The notes beneath the pieces were generated by a model that did not search any database, had not been told where the DNA came from, and saw only the letters and a program-made list of their open reading frames with translations. A stretch of DNA of 64,000 nucleotides, from positions 1-64,000 of the forward strand of contig JACPPF010000137.1 in assembly GCA_016191165.1 (NCBI GenBank). The letters are read 5' to 3'. Numbering within the stretch: position 1 is the stretch's first letter; every line of letters starts with the position of its first letter. Shown here one piece after another: positions 9,517 to 17,626 of this stretch. The position numbers and the translations under genes are program-made. Source of the DNA: Planctomycetota bacterium. GTDB taxonomy: Bacteria > Planctomycetota > Planctomycetia > Gemmatales > Gemmataceae.

Positions 9517-9534
9517 AAAACCCCTTCGCATTTT

Positions 9535-9592
9535 TGCCGCTTGCGGCTTGGCGTTCGCGCGGCGCAGCGCGAACGCCAGGCCGCGAGCGGCA
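9535..9592. terminator. 26-bp-stem hairpin between convergent genes
   Basis: Arms 9535-9560 and 9567-9592 pair with two mismatches around a 6-base loop. It sits between two convergent stop codons, so it may end transcription from both sides. The arm sequence recurs elsewhere in the window (24 identical bases at 27404-27427, and a related hairpin at 28600-28651), so it also behaves as a dispersed REP-like repeat. Confidence 0.6.
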
Positions 9593-9602
9593 TCAGGCAA
9601 AT

Positions 9603-11024
9603 CTAATTCACTTTCTTCCCAACCGTGCGAATGATGTCCGCTGCCGCCGGCGGGATGTGCTGGCCGGACAGCTCGCTGGCGATCATGCGGATCATCAGTT
9701 TTTCGAGGCGTTCCACTTGATAGTAGGGGATCGACGGTTCGGCATGCGCGCCGCCCACGCCGGAGTCGTCGGTCAAGAACAGGAACTGACTGCCCGTGAG
9801 CATGGCGCAGGAGCGCATCACCAGCTCGCAGGCCGGGTCGTAGCCGCTGCACGCGATCGGATAGACGGCGATCCCCTTCTTGCGCAGGGTATTGGCGGCG
9901 GCGAGGGTACGATTCATGTGCTGAGCGTGCGGCGGGGCATCACCGACGAGAAAGACGAGGCGAGCGGTGTCCTTATCCTGCCAGCGCAGTTGCAGCGTTT
10001 CCTCGAGCCCGCGGTGCATGGCCTCGGGATAGTCGCCGCCGCCACCAGCACTTTGCGCCGACAGACGCTTGTGGAAGAGATCGAGCGAATCGGTGAAGTC
10101 GAAGGGCCGCACGACGTATTCATCGCCTTCATCGCGATAGAGGATCAGCGAGAATCGCTGTTTGACTTCAGGGAACTTCTTGGCGATCGATTCGGAAATG
10201 CCGCGGAACTCCGACTTGAGGTAGGCGAGTTCATCTCCCATGCTGCCGGTGGTGTCGAGAACGATGGCGAGGTCGAGGTTCTTGGGGAGCTGGGCTTGCA
10301 CGCCGGGGAGCGTGATCTCCCAGCGGGCGACGCCGGCGGCGACGGTGTCGGTGACGGGATTGCCGCCATTCGGGCCGGTGACCGTCGCGACCAACGGCTG
10401 ATCGCTCGGCAGTTGATCGAGCTTGAGCATGAACACGGCGCGGCCATCGCTGCGCGTGGTCAGCTCGACCGGGGCGCCGGCGCCCGCGGAGAGGCGGACG
10501 CGGGCGTTACCTACGGGTTTACCGCCGCCGTCCTTGATGATGACCATCAAACGCTGGCCTTGCAACTTGGTTGGAAAATCGCCAAGCCCATTTTTTTGGC
10601 TCATCTTGCGCAGGAACGAGTTGAACACGGCCGGGTTGACGTTGTCGTCAAAGCTACCCGCGGTGAGGATGCCGGCGGGCGGACCTTTCTCCACCTTTTT
10701 CTTGGGCGGTACGCGGCCAACGACCGGGTCCGCGACGCCGGGGTCGGGCTTGCCTTCTTTGGCAGGCGCCTTGTCGGCGCTTTTCTTGGCGAGGGGTTCG
10801 GTCTTGGGGGCCGCTGCTGTTGTTTTTCCTTCGCGGGTGAGCGGTATTCTCGAGAGGTCGCGGGACGGTTCGCCTTCCCGCGCCTCGTCGACCGAGATTT
10901 TCGCGACCGGGTTGCCACCGGCTTTCGTGGCAGAGTCCGGGGTCCCTTTTCTCTTGTCGCTGTGACACCCCGGCACCGCAATGCCGAGGACGCCCAACAT
11001 CAAGACGAGTGCAATCGCGCGCAT
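9603..11024 (-). CDS. Lipoprotein with von Willebrand factor A domain
   Basis: 473 residues with AGGAGA just upstream. Residues 1-20 are a lipoprotein signal ending in the lipobox VPGC. A charged, low-complexity linker (about 22-115) is followed by an Ig/Big-like beta domain with GGGKPVGNARVRLSAG at about 165-235, then a VWA domain at 249-430. The MIDAS motif DTTGS is at 257-261 (canonical DxSxS with Thr as third position), and GGGDYPEA at 328-335 supplies the downstream MIDAS loop. Such proteins bind ligands or partners through a divalent metal on the outer face of a membrane. Its neighbour upstream on the same strand is a cytochrome c-TPR protein 108 bp away, possibly in the same transcript. 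The ligand is unknown. Confidence 0.75.
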   Translation of the reverse strand: MRAIALVLMLGVLGIAVPGCHSDKRKGTPDSATKAGGNPVAKISVDEAREGEPSRDLSRIPLTREGKTTAAAPKTEPLAKKSADKAPAKEGKPDPGVADPVVGRVPPKKKVEKGPPAGILTAGSFDDNVNPAVFNSFLRKMSQKNGLGDFPTKLQGQRLMVIIKDGGGKPVGNARVRLSAGAGAPVELTTRSDGRAVFMLKLDQLPSDQPLVATVTGPNGGNPVTDTVAAGVARWEITLPGVQAQLPKNLDLAIVLDTTGSMGDELAYLKSEFRGISESIAKKFPEVKQRFSLILYRDEGDEYVVRPFDFTDSLDLFHKRLSAQSAGGGGDYPEAMHRGLEETLQLRWQDKDTARLVFLVGDAPPHAQHMNRTLAAANTLRKKGIAVYPIACSGYDPACELVMRSCAMLTGSQFLFLTDDSGVGGAHAEPSIPYYQVERLEKLMIRMIASELSGQHIPPAAADIIRTVGKKVN

Positions 11025-11042
11025 GCCTGTCTCCTCATTTGT

Positions 11043-11115
11043 TTAACCGCGACCCGACGGGGGCGCGGCCGACCGCAAGTCACTCTGCCCGCACTCCCCT
11101 TCGGGTCGCGGCTAA
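11043..11115. terminator. Imperfect long hairpin in a gap between same-strand genes
   Basis: Arms 11043-11068 and 11089-11115 are mostly complementary (cores CGCGACCCGA and TCGGGTCGCG). It lies in the 108-bp gap upstream of the VWA gene. A similar right arm recurs at 31421-31449. It could act as a terminator or mRNA stem for the upstream cytochrome gene, or simply be a mobile repeat. Confidence 0.45.
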
Positions 11116-11132
11116 CCGTCAAAAACGTCGAG

Positions 11133-13505
11133 TCATTCCCCATCCAGATTCGGGTCAAGTTCAATCGCCCTCTTGCGATCCACCTCGGCTCGTTCACGAT
11201 TACCTTGCCGCATCAGCGCCACGCTGCGGTTCAGATAAGCGACGGCGAAACGCGGGTTGAGCCGGATCGCAGCGCTGAAATCGCTGACCGCCTGCGCGAG
11301 CCGATTCTTGCGCAGGTGCGCCAAACCCCGATTGTTAAACGCGGCCGCGAACTTGGCGTCGAGCTTGACGGCGCGATCGAAGTCGGCAATTGCCTTGTCG
11401 TGCTCGCCTTTCTCCAGGTGGGCATAGCCGCGGTTGTTGTAGATGAGGGCCGAGGAGCCCTGATAGCGCAAGGCCTCGCTGTAGTCGGCAATTGCTTGCG
11501 TGAGTTCGTTTCTTCCGAAATGGACCACGCCGCGGTTGAGGTAGGCGATGCCGAAGCGCGGGTCGAGCCGAAGCGCTTCGGTGAAGTCCGCCAGCGCCTT
11601 GACGGAATCGCCGCGACGATGGAACGCCAGCCCGCGATTGTTGAGCACGACCGCCGAGCGCGGATCGACCCGCAGCGATTCCGAATAGGCGGCAATCGCC
11701 GCGCCGAACTCGCCGCGCAGCCGCAGGGCGTCGCCCTTGCCCGCGTGGGCCAGGGGATTGTCCGGCTCCTGTGCCAGCGCGTCGTTGAACGCCTTCAAGG
11801 CACTCGCCGGGGCCTTTTTCAAGTCGATCTGCCCACGGCGGATCAATCGCTCGGCCGTGAGGTTGCGCGAGGTGAGCAGGGTTCCCTGCTTGAGCGCTTC
11901 GACAAGTTCCTGAAAGCAATCGACGAACACTTGCCGCTGGACGGTTCCCCCCTCGACGCGGAGTGGACCGAGTTGCTTGGCAAGATAGGGATAGCGTACA
12001 AGCGCCTGGAGGAAGTCGTCCTTCGTCACGCCGGCCTCGGCGGCGACCAGGGCCAGGTCGAGCTCCGATTCAAAACGCTGAGCCAGGGCGGTGATCGGCT
12101 CGGTCGCGCTCAAGGGCGCGCCGGTTTTGCCGACCGCGTCCTGGAATCGCTTCGCGTCGGCGCGCATCATCCCGGCCATCTTGTCCGCGGGGGGATAGAG
12201 CGCGCGCAAGTTTTCCAGGGCGCCCTCCGAAAAAGCTTGCTTGTTCTTGAGCACGTGAGCGCGAACCTGATCGGCCTTCTCGATGATGCCGCGGTGGTGG
12301 CATGACATGCACGACAGCCCGTTCTCGACCGCGCGGTCCGGGCGACGCGGATCGCTGACGACGGAAGTCGGACCCTTGTCGATGCGGTTGCCCTTGCCGT
12401 CCGTCAGGAAATAGCCTTGCAGGCCGTTGGGCAGGGAAAAGATGATCTCGCCCCCGTCATGCAGGAAGGAGTCGTCGCGATTGGCCGGCCCGGTCGGGTG
12501 AGCGAACAAATTCTGCCGGCCGGTGTTGCCCGCGAAATCGTAGCTTTTCCAGTAGACAGTCCCGCTTGCTTCGTGGCGTTCGATGAGCCGATTGTTGCGC
12601 GATACGCCCGAGCTGTTGAACCCGGCGCGGGCGGCGCGCTCCTGGCGGATGTTCTCCAGGGTATCGATCCGCAGCTGTCTTTCCAGATCGCTCTCGGTCA
12701 TTGGCAACTGCAAGATGTCATGGTAAAGCGGCGGCCTTGAGGCGACGGCGACGAACCAGTCCGCCCGCACATACGGCAGCTTGCACCCGCTCGCCTCGGC
12801 GATTTCCCTCGATAGGTCCGTGTTGAACAGGACGCCATACGGATTGCGCGCTAGGATCGCATCCCAGGTCTTTTCGTTCCACTGAAAATCGCGCAAATCG
12901 ATGCGCAGAATGGTTTTTGCGCCATCGATGGCCGCGGGCACCACGATGCGCTTGCCCCACGACAGGCTGTTGACGAGCTTGGCCAGACCGTGGCGAAAGC
13001 TTTGCATCTCGTCCGCGGACAACCCGGCGTTGTGCAGGTGGGTCAGCGTGAAGTAACGCAGGTAAGCGCGCTCGCGGGGCTTCGCCTTGGCGAGATCGGC
13101 GCGAATCGACTTGAGCATGTCGGCCGAGGATAGAAACGGACGTGGCGCAGCCACGTCGCGTGCGGGGGCGCCGGCGGCGATCCATTTCTTGAGCGTGTCG
13201 ATCTCCGCCACGCTGGGCCGAGCCTTCTCCTCGCTCGGCGGCATCGGGTCGAGCTTGTTGAGAATTCTCCTCATGAGCTTCGACTTGCCAGGGTCACCGG
13301 CAACGATGCGACGGCGACTGACCAGCAGGCGCAAATCGCTGGCGTAGTTGAAGCCGCCCTCGTTGGCGCCGTCCTGTCCGTGACAGCGATAACAGTGGGT
13401 CTTGAGGATCGCCTGCGCTTGCCGGGCGAGTTCGCGGTGTTCCTGCCCGGCCGCGACGAGAGGCACGAGAAAGGAAATCCCCAGCGCGCACGCCATCGCT
13501 TTCAT
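11133..13505 (-). CDS. Planctomycete-type cytochrome c domain fused to TPRs
   Basis: 790 residues. The signal peptide ends near VAAGQ. The first heme motif CYRCH (38-42) lies in a PSCyt1-like domain: HGQDGANEGG, then GDPGKSKLMRRI, then the methionine loop LDPMPPSEEK near 85-94, which can supply the axial Met. A second CxxCH (CMSCHHRG) lies near 398-402 after a long central region without a recognised fold. Residues about 560-788 are six to seven TPRs (for example LALDPRFGIAYLNRGVVHF-type units; Asn-Arg-Gly turns throughout). PSCyt1 domains normally occur with PSD1 domains, so a TPR partner is a less usual arrangement. It is predicted to be periplasmic, with a role in electron transfer or redox sensing plus protein binding. 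Confidence 0.7.
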   Translation of the reverse strand: MKAMACALGISFLVPLVAAGQEHRELARQAQAILKTHCYRCHGQDGANEGGFNYASDLRLLVSRRRIVAGDPGKSKLMRRILNKLDPMPPSEEKARPSVAEIDTLKKWIAAGAPARDVAAPRPFLSSADMLKSIRADLAKAKPRERAYLRYFTLTHLHNAGLSADEMQSFRHGLAKLVNSLSWGKRIVVPAAIDGAKTILRIDLRDFQWNEKTWDAILARNPYGVLFNTDLSREIAEASGCKLPYVRADWFVAVASRPPLYHDILQLPMTESDLERQLRIDTLENIRQERAARAGFNSSGVSRNNRLIERHEASGTVYWKSYDFAGNTGRQNLFAHPTGPANRDDSFLHDGGEIIFSLPNGLQGYFLTDGKGNRIDKGPTSVVSDPRRPDRAVENGLSCMSCHHRGIIEKADQVRAHVLKNKQAFSEGALENLRALYPPADKMAGMMRADAKRFQDAVGKTGAPLSATEPITALAQRFESELDLALVAAEAGVTKDDFLQALVRYPYLAKQLGPLRVEGGTVQRQVFVDCFQELVEALKQGTLLTSRNLTAERLIRRGQIDLKKAPASALKAFNDALAQEPDNPLAHAGKGDALRLRGEFGAAIAAYSESLRVDPRSAVVLNNRGLAFHRRGDSVKALADFTEALRLDPRFGIAYLNRGVVHFGRNELTQAIADYSEALRYQGSSALIYNNRGYAHLEKGEHDKAIADFDRAVKLDAKFAAAFNNRGLAHLRKNRLAQAVSDFSAAIRLNPRFAVAYLNRSVALMRQGNRERAEVDRKRAIELDPNLDGE

Positions 13506-14047
13506 GGTGACTCCTTCGATCGAACCGATTGCAAAGAAATGCCAAAAATTCGCGGTGCGAGCAGTAGAAACGAAGACACTCGCGCCGCCGGTATGAAGCC
13601 TATCCGATATTACGATGCAAGGTCAAGGAGTTTATTCCCGCCATGAGGCGAGAATTGTGCCCACATCCCGGCACGCTCGTTGGCAAGCTCCAACGCAGGC
13701 GCACCGTTTGGCCGCACGGGCGTGGTGCGTAGGAGCGGAGCTTCACGCACCCCGGCACTGCCTCGTTTTCGACCGCAGGTTTGGGTACCTGTGAGGCGGA
13801 AACCATGTTTCAGAAAAAAAACCGTCGAACGATTTGCCTTTGGCCCAAGTGTGACCTAGTTTTGGTTGTCCTCAACTTTTGGGGAGAAGAAGAGGACCTT
13901 GGGGCCGTTCGGCAGAGAGGGGATTGTCGGCGGCCCATTTTTTCCCTTTTTCGCCAGTCCCATTCGGTTAATCGCCGATGGGCCTGGCGAATTTTTTTTG
14001 ACCCGCGCTCGCTCGCGGACTGGCGGGGTGCGGGATACAATTAGTTC
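13506..14047. other. 542-bp intergenic region, no gene seen; hairpin at 13724-13751
   Basis: This separates the divergent cytochrome c-TPR and metallophosphoesterase genes. Short frames in it lack coding bias. A hairpin with arms GGTGCGT (13724-13730) and ACGCACC (13745-13751) lies in the middle. A second half (13810-14040) is T- and A-rich in tracts (AAAAAAA near 13816, TTTTTTT near 13990). Promoters for both neighbours are expected, but I could not place them. Confidence 0.4.
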
Positions 14048-14929
14048 ATGCGAATCGCCATCACCGCCGACCTGCATTTCGGGCATAATCGCCTCGGGGA
14101 TGAGGCGACGCACCTGCTCCTTCAGCAATTGCGGCAGGCGCCACCCGACTTGCTTCTGCTGGGCGGAGACATCGGCACCGAGGATCACTTCGGCGATTGC
14201 TTGCAGCTGTTCCGCGATCTACCCTGCGTTCGAGCGCTGGTTCCAGGCAATCACGATCTCTGGGTCGCGGAGCACGATCGCCGCGGCAATTCCCTGGCGG
14301 TGTATCAGCAGCATTTGCCCGACCTGTGCAAGAGCTATGGGTATCACTACCTCGATCAGGCCCCACTGCTCTTCCCGAAAGACGATCTTGCCGTCGTGGG
14401 GTCGATCAACTGGTACGACTATTCCTGGTCACTGGAGCGGATGAAGGCGGAGATTCCCGACTGGCAGTGGCATCTGGACCACAAGGCGTTCACGCGCGGC
14501 CGGCATAACGACGGCCGCTTCGTGCTGTGGAACCTCGACGACGTGCGCTTCACCGCCCGGGTCGTCGCCGAGTTCGAGCGTCAGCTGACCGACGCCCTCG
14601 GCCAGGTCGGGACGTGCATCGTGATGACACATCACCCCGCCTTCCACGGCATCGGATTCCCGCGCGCGGCGCCGGCCCAGGGGCTGGATGAGCTGCTTTG
14701 GGAAGCGCTTTCTGGTAATCGGGGTCTGGAAACGGTTCTTGAGAAATACGCCGAGCACATCGCCCTGATTCTGTCGGGCCACACGCATCGCGCCGCCGAG
14801 GCGATGCTCGGGCCGGCGCGAGGACTCAACATCGGTGGGGATTATCACTTCAAACGCCTGCTCATGTTCGATTGGCCCGCCGGCGCCATCGAGGCCTTCA
14901 CGTTTGGCGACCCGAATCGCCGGCGCTGA
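14048..14929 (+). CDS. Calcineurin-like metallophosphoesterase
   Basis: 293 residues with the full set of metal-binding motifs: DLH (Asp8, His10), GGD (39-41), GNHD (67-70), THH (194-196) and GHTH (244-247). These bind a two-metal centre (often Mn/Fe) that hydrolyses phosphomono- or phosphodiesters. There is no signal peptide, so it is probably cytoplasmic. The Shine-Dalgarno is weak (GGGA 13 bases upstream). The substrate cannot be deduced from the sequence. It stands alone, with a divergent neighbour upstream and a convergent one downstream. Confidence 0.85.
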   Translation: MRIAITADLHFGHNRLGDEATHLLLQQLRQAPPDLLLLGGDIGTEDHFGDCLQLFRDLPCVRALVPGNHDLWVAEHDRRGNSLAVYQQHLPDLCKSYGYHYLDQAPLLFPKDDLAVVGSINWYDYSWSLERMKAEIPDWQWHLDHKAFTRGRHNDGRFVLWNLDDVRFTARVVAEFERQLTDALGQVGTCIVMTHHPAFHGIGFPRAAPAQGLDELLWEALSGNRGLETVLEKYAEHIALILSGHTHRAAEAMLGPARGLNIGGDYHFKRLLMFDWPAGAIEAFTFGDPNRRR

Positions 14930-14934
14930 ACCCA

Positions 14935-14989
14935 TTTAGCCGCGGAGCTCCACGCTACAATCGCGCGCGGGGCAAGGCCCGCGGCTAAA
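14935..14989. terminator. Inverted repeat between convergent genes
   Basis: Arms TTTAGCCGCGG (14935-14945) and CCGCGGCTAAA (14979-14989) are perfectly complementary around a 33-base loop. It sits between the stops of the metallophosphoesterase and the DUF1080 gene, where a bidirectional terminator is expected. Confidence 0.45.
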
Positions 14990-14998
14990 CGGCACGGT

Positions 14999-15763
14999 TC
15001 AATCCTTCATCGGCACAATCCAGACGTTGCGATACTGCACCGGGTTGCCGTGGTCTTGCAAGAGGATCGGGCCAGGTGAACAGGGATCGCCGCCGAGGCC
15101 GGCGGTGGTGTTGGTGACGAATTCTTCCTGGCCCTTGTTCTTGCGCACCAGGCGGACCTTGTCGTGAATGAGGACGCCGTTGTGGTGGACCGTCATCATG
15201 CCTGCTTCGCTGATTTTGCCGTCTCTGCATTGTGGGGCTTGAAATACGATGTCGTAGGATTGCCAGACGGTCGGCGCCTTGCACGCATTGACGAGGGGAG
15301 CGGCGACGGTGTAGATGCCACCGCAATCGTTGTTTTTGCTTTTGAGGCCATAGCTGTCAAGGATTTGAACCTCGTAGCGTACCTGGACGTAGACACCGCT
15401 GTTGCCCCGGCCCTGCCCCTTGGCCTTGGGCATGTAGGGGACGCGGAATTCGACGTGCAATTTGAATGTGCCGGCGAATTTTTGCTTGCTGATGATGTCG
15501 CCGTCGGCGACCTGAGCGGCGCCGCTGTCAAGGATTTTCCAGCCCGGGGCCGACTTGCCGTCGCGCTTGGTCCAGGCGTCAAGCGATTTGCCATTGAAGA
15601 GGATGATGGCGCCGTCGGGCGCCGGCACGCTGGGCATGTCCTTGGCGTCGGCCTCATTCGCCAGCTTCAAATCGGCGATGCTGCCGTACGGTCCCTGCGC
15701 GACGGCGAAGGCCGGGAGGAGGAGCACGAAAGTCAAGGCGGCCAAATTCGATCGACGTGGCAT
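14999..15763 (-). CDS. DUF1080 (3-keto-disaccharide hydrolase-like) exported protein
   Basis: 254 residues from ATG 15763, which has AGGAGA nine bases upstream; the in-frame ATG 15802 is rejected because the signal peptide starts at MPRRSNLAAL. The signal cleavage site is near FAVAQ. The jelly-roll domain follows, with the family hallmark ILFNGKSLDAWT, then GNSGVYVQVRYEVQILDSYG, DCGGIYTVAAP and YRNVWIVPM at the end. The family is very abundant in planctomycetes, and some members cleave 3-keto-glycosides. It is predicted to be periplasmic or extracellular. No partner dehydrogenase lies beside it, so the substrate is open. Confidence 0.8.
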   Translation of the reverse strand: MPRRSNLAALTFVLLLPAFAVAQGPYGSIADLKLANEADAKDMPSVPAPDGAIILFNGKSLDAWTKRDGKSAPGWKILDSGAAQVADGDIISKQKFAGTFKLHVEFRVPYMPKAKGQGRGNSGVYVQVRYEVQILDSYGLKSKNNDCGGIYTVAAPLVNACKAPTVWQSYDIVFQAPQCRDGKISEAGMMTVHHNGVLIHDKVRLVRKNKGQEEFVTNTTAGLGGDPCSPGPILLQDHGNPVQYRNVWIVPMKD

Positions 15764-15809
15764 GAAACTGTCTCCTATGGAAAGGGCATTCACAATCACC
15801 AATTGACAA

Positions 15810-15830
15810 TTTCCAATTACAAATTGGAAA
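15810..15830. repeat. AT-rich hairpin in an AT-rich spacer
   Basis: TTTCCAATT (15810-15818), ACA, AATTGGAAA (15822-15830) is a perfect 9-bp stem. Related ATTGACAATT/CAATTGTAAATTG strings follow at 15910-15955. The spacer between the DUF1080 and HD genes is far more AT-rich than its surroundings and resembles degenerate tandem AATTG-type repeats. Confidence 0.45.
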
Positions 15831-15940
15831 ACGGTTCAAGGCTACTTTGAACGGCTCAGCGAGCGGCGGGGCTTGTCCTCGTCGTCTGGTCCGCTGGAAA
15901 AACCTTGGGGCACGGAATGCCAATTGTAAATTGATAAATG

Positions 15941-16534
15941 TCAGTTGTCATTTGAAAATTCCTCCCCACTCGAAAGTCCTCGCAGCAGCCCCAGTTCGCC
16001 GGCGTGTGGTTTCAGGGCGTCAATGATGAACTGAATGTGTTCGGTCAGGTCGACGCCGAAGTCGGCCGCGCCTTTCACGATGTCGTCGCGGTTGACGGTG
16101 CGAGCGAAGCCTTTGGATTTCATTTTCTTTTTGACGCTCGCCGCGGTCATGTCGCCGATGCCGCCGGGACGGACCAGGGCGGCGGCGGTGATAAAGCCCG
16201 CCAGTTCATCGCAGGCGTACAGCGCCTTGTCCACGAGATGCACGCGCGGGTAATCGGCCAAGTAGTCGGCATGCGACAGGATGGCGTAGATGACCTCGTC
16301 GGGATAGCCGAGCGAGCGCAGGATTTCGGAACCCTTGAGGGGATGGTCGGGCGGGTTGGGCCAGCGCTCGTAGTCGAAGTCGTGCAAAAGGCCGACGATG
16401 CCCCAGGTGTCTTCATCGCCGCCGAGCTTGCTCGCATAAGCGCGCATGGCGATTTCGACGCAGATCATGTGGCGGACGAGGCCCTGATCCTTGACGTATT
16501 CGTTTAGCAGGGTGAAGGCGTCAGTGCGGTTCAT
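15941..16534 (-). CDS. HD-domain phosphohydrolase-like protein
   Basis: 197 residues. The HD signature LLHDFDYE (His51-Asp52) is preceded by His22 (LVRHMICVE) and followed by a further His (ILSHADY, near 86) and a distal Asp region (DKALYACDEL), matching a small single-domain HD hydrolase of about 190 residues. These proteins act on phosphate esters or nucleotides with a divalent metal. There is no signal peptide. The substrate is unknown. It ends 178 bp upstream of the DUF1080 start on the same strand, across the AT-rich spacer, so co-transcription is uncertain. Confidence 0.75.
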   Translation of the reverse strand: MNRTDAFTLLNEYVKDQGLVRHMICVEIAMRAYASKLGGDEDTWGIVGLLHDFDYERWPNPPDHPLKGSEILRSLGYPDEVIYAILSHADYLADYPRVHLVDKALYACDELAGFITAAALVRPGGIGDMTAASVKKKMKSKGFARTVNRDDIVKGAADFGVDLTEHIQFIIDALKPHAGELGLLRGLSSGEEFSNDN

Positions 16535-16833
16535 GGCATCGGTGTCGTCGGCGGGACCGGGGAACTATTTTGCGGAAAATCGGCAGGACGCTTCGCGCTG
16601 GCTTGTCTTCGCGCGTTTTTCATTGCATGTTAGATTAGGCAACAATATCGAAGGTGGCCTGTTCCCCTGGAATAAAACATTTGTTCAGGCAAGCTGGTCC
16701 TTCCCCCCGCGATGCGGGAGGCGACTGGTATTGGCGAAGGCGCCGGGCGCACCATACAATGCTCCAATCCATCCGCGAGGCTCGCATGGTTTCCCTGGAA
16801 GTCGGGTGTTTTGCCGAAACCGGAGGCGTTCGC

Positions 16834-17577
16834 ATGCCCGAATTCATTTTGCGTGTTGGCAGCCGATCCGCTCAGGGCGTGCGGTCCAATAACGAGGACA
16901 ACTACGTTGTCGATCTCCGCGAGCGTCTCGTGGTCGTTGCCGACGGCATGGGCGGCCAGGATCGCGGTGAAGTCGCCAGCAGCATGGCGGTCGAGATCAT
17001 CCCGCGCGTCATTCATGCCAGGCTGGCGGTCAAAGAAACCCCCGAAGACGCTCTTCGCCACGCGCTTCACGAAGCCAATGACCTCATCGTGCAAGCGGGG
17101 CGGAGTCAGCCGGAAGGCCGGCGCATGGGAACCACAGTTGTCGCGGCCCTCGTGCATGGCGGACACGTCTACATCGCCAACCTGGGCGACAGCCGAGCGT
17201 ATTTGATTCGTGAGGGGAAAGCTCATCAGCTGACGGTCGATCACTCAGTCGCACAAGCCCTGGTCCTTACGGGCGCGCTGACGGCCGAGGAAGCGCGCTA
17301 CAGCCCCTATCAGCATGTCCTGCACAAGTTCCTGGGCTGCGCCGAACTCAACGGCGCCAGCGAGGTGCATCCGTACACGCCTAAGGCGGGAGATCGTTTG
17401 CTCCTCGCGACCGATGGCATGACGAATCACGTCTCGCTCGAGGAACTGGGCGCCGGCCCCGCGCGCTTTCCCGAGCCACAGGACTTGATCGAGCACCTCG
17501 TCGAATACGCCCTGGCGCAGGGTTCGCGCGACAACGTCACCGGCGTGGTCATCGTGTTTGATGAAGCCCAGAGTTGA
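16834..17577 (+). CDS. PP2C-family serine/threonine phosphatase
   Basis: 247 residues from ATG 16834, preceded by CGGAGG at seven bases; a frame extension to 16654 has no such site and no conservation. Motifs: SNNEDNY (18-24, metal-binding Asp22), VVADGMGG (35-41), GTTVVAAL, NLGDSRAYLI, LLLATDGMTNHV and the terminal RDNVTGVVI. This is the stand-alone bacterial PP2C (Stp/PrpC) type, which reverses Ser/Thr kinase signalling in the cytoplasm. No Hanks-type kinase lies adjacent. Confidence 0.85.
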   Translation: MPEFILRVGSRSAQGVRSNNEDNYVVDLRERLVVVADGMGGQDRGEVASSMAVEIIPRVIHARLAVKETPEDALRHALHEANDLIVQAGRSQPEGRRMGTTVVAALVHGGHVYIANLGDSRAYLIREGKAHQLTVDHSVAQALVLTGALTAEEARYSPYQHVLHKFLGCAELNGASEVHPYTPKAGDRLLLATDGMTNHVSLEELGAGPARFPEPQDLIEHLVEYALAQGSRDNVTGVVIVFDEAQS

Positions 17578-17626
17578 GCTCCTTTTTTTGTCTCCCCTCT
17601 CCCCGAGGGAGAGGGTGGGACGTCGT

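Noticed and set aside
9534-12305. A 923-codon plus-strand open frame
   Set aside because: It runs antisense through the VWA lipoprotein and the cytochrome c-TPR gene, both of which have signal peptides and conserved motifs. The translation has no recognisable domain and reads like the reverse of GC-rich codons.
13600-14044. Several short frames before the metallophosphoesterase
   Set aside because: No ribosome sites or conserved motifs, and both strands are open over the same bases, so I treat it as non-coding.
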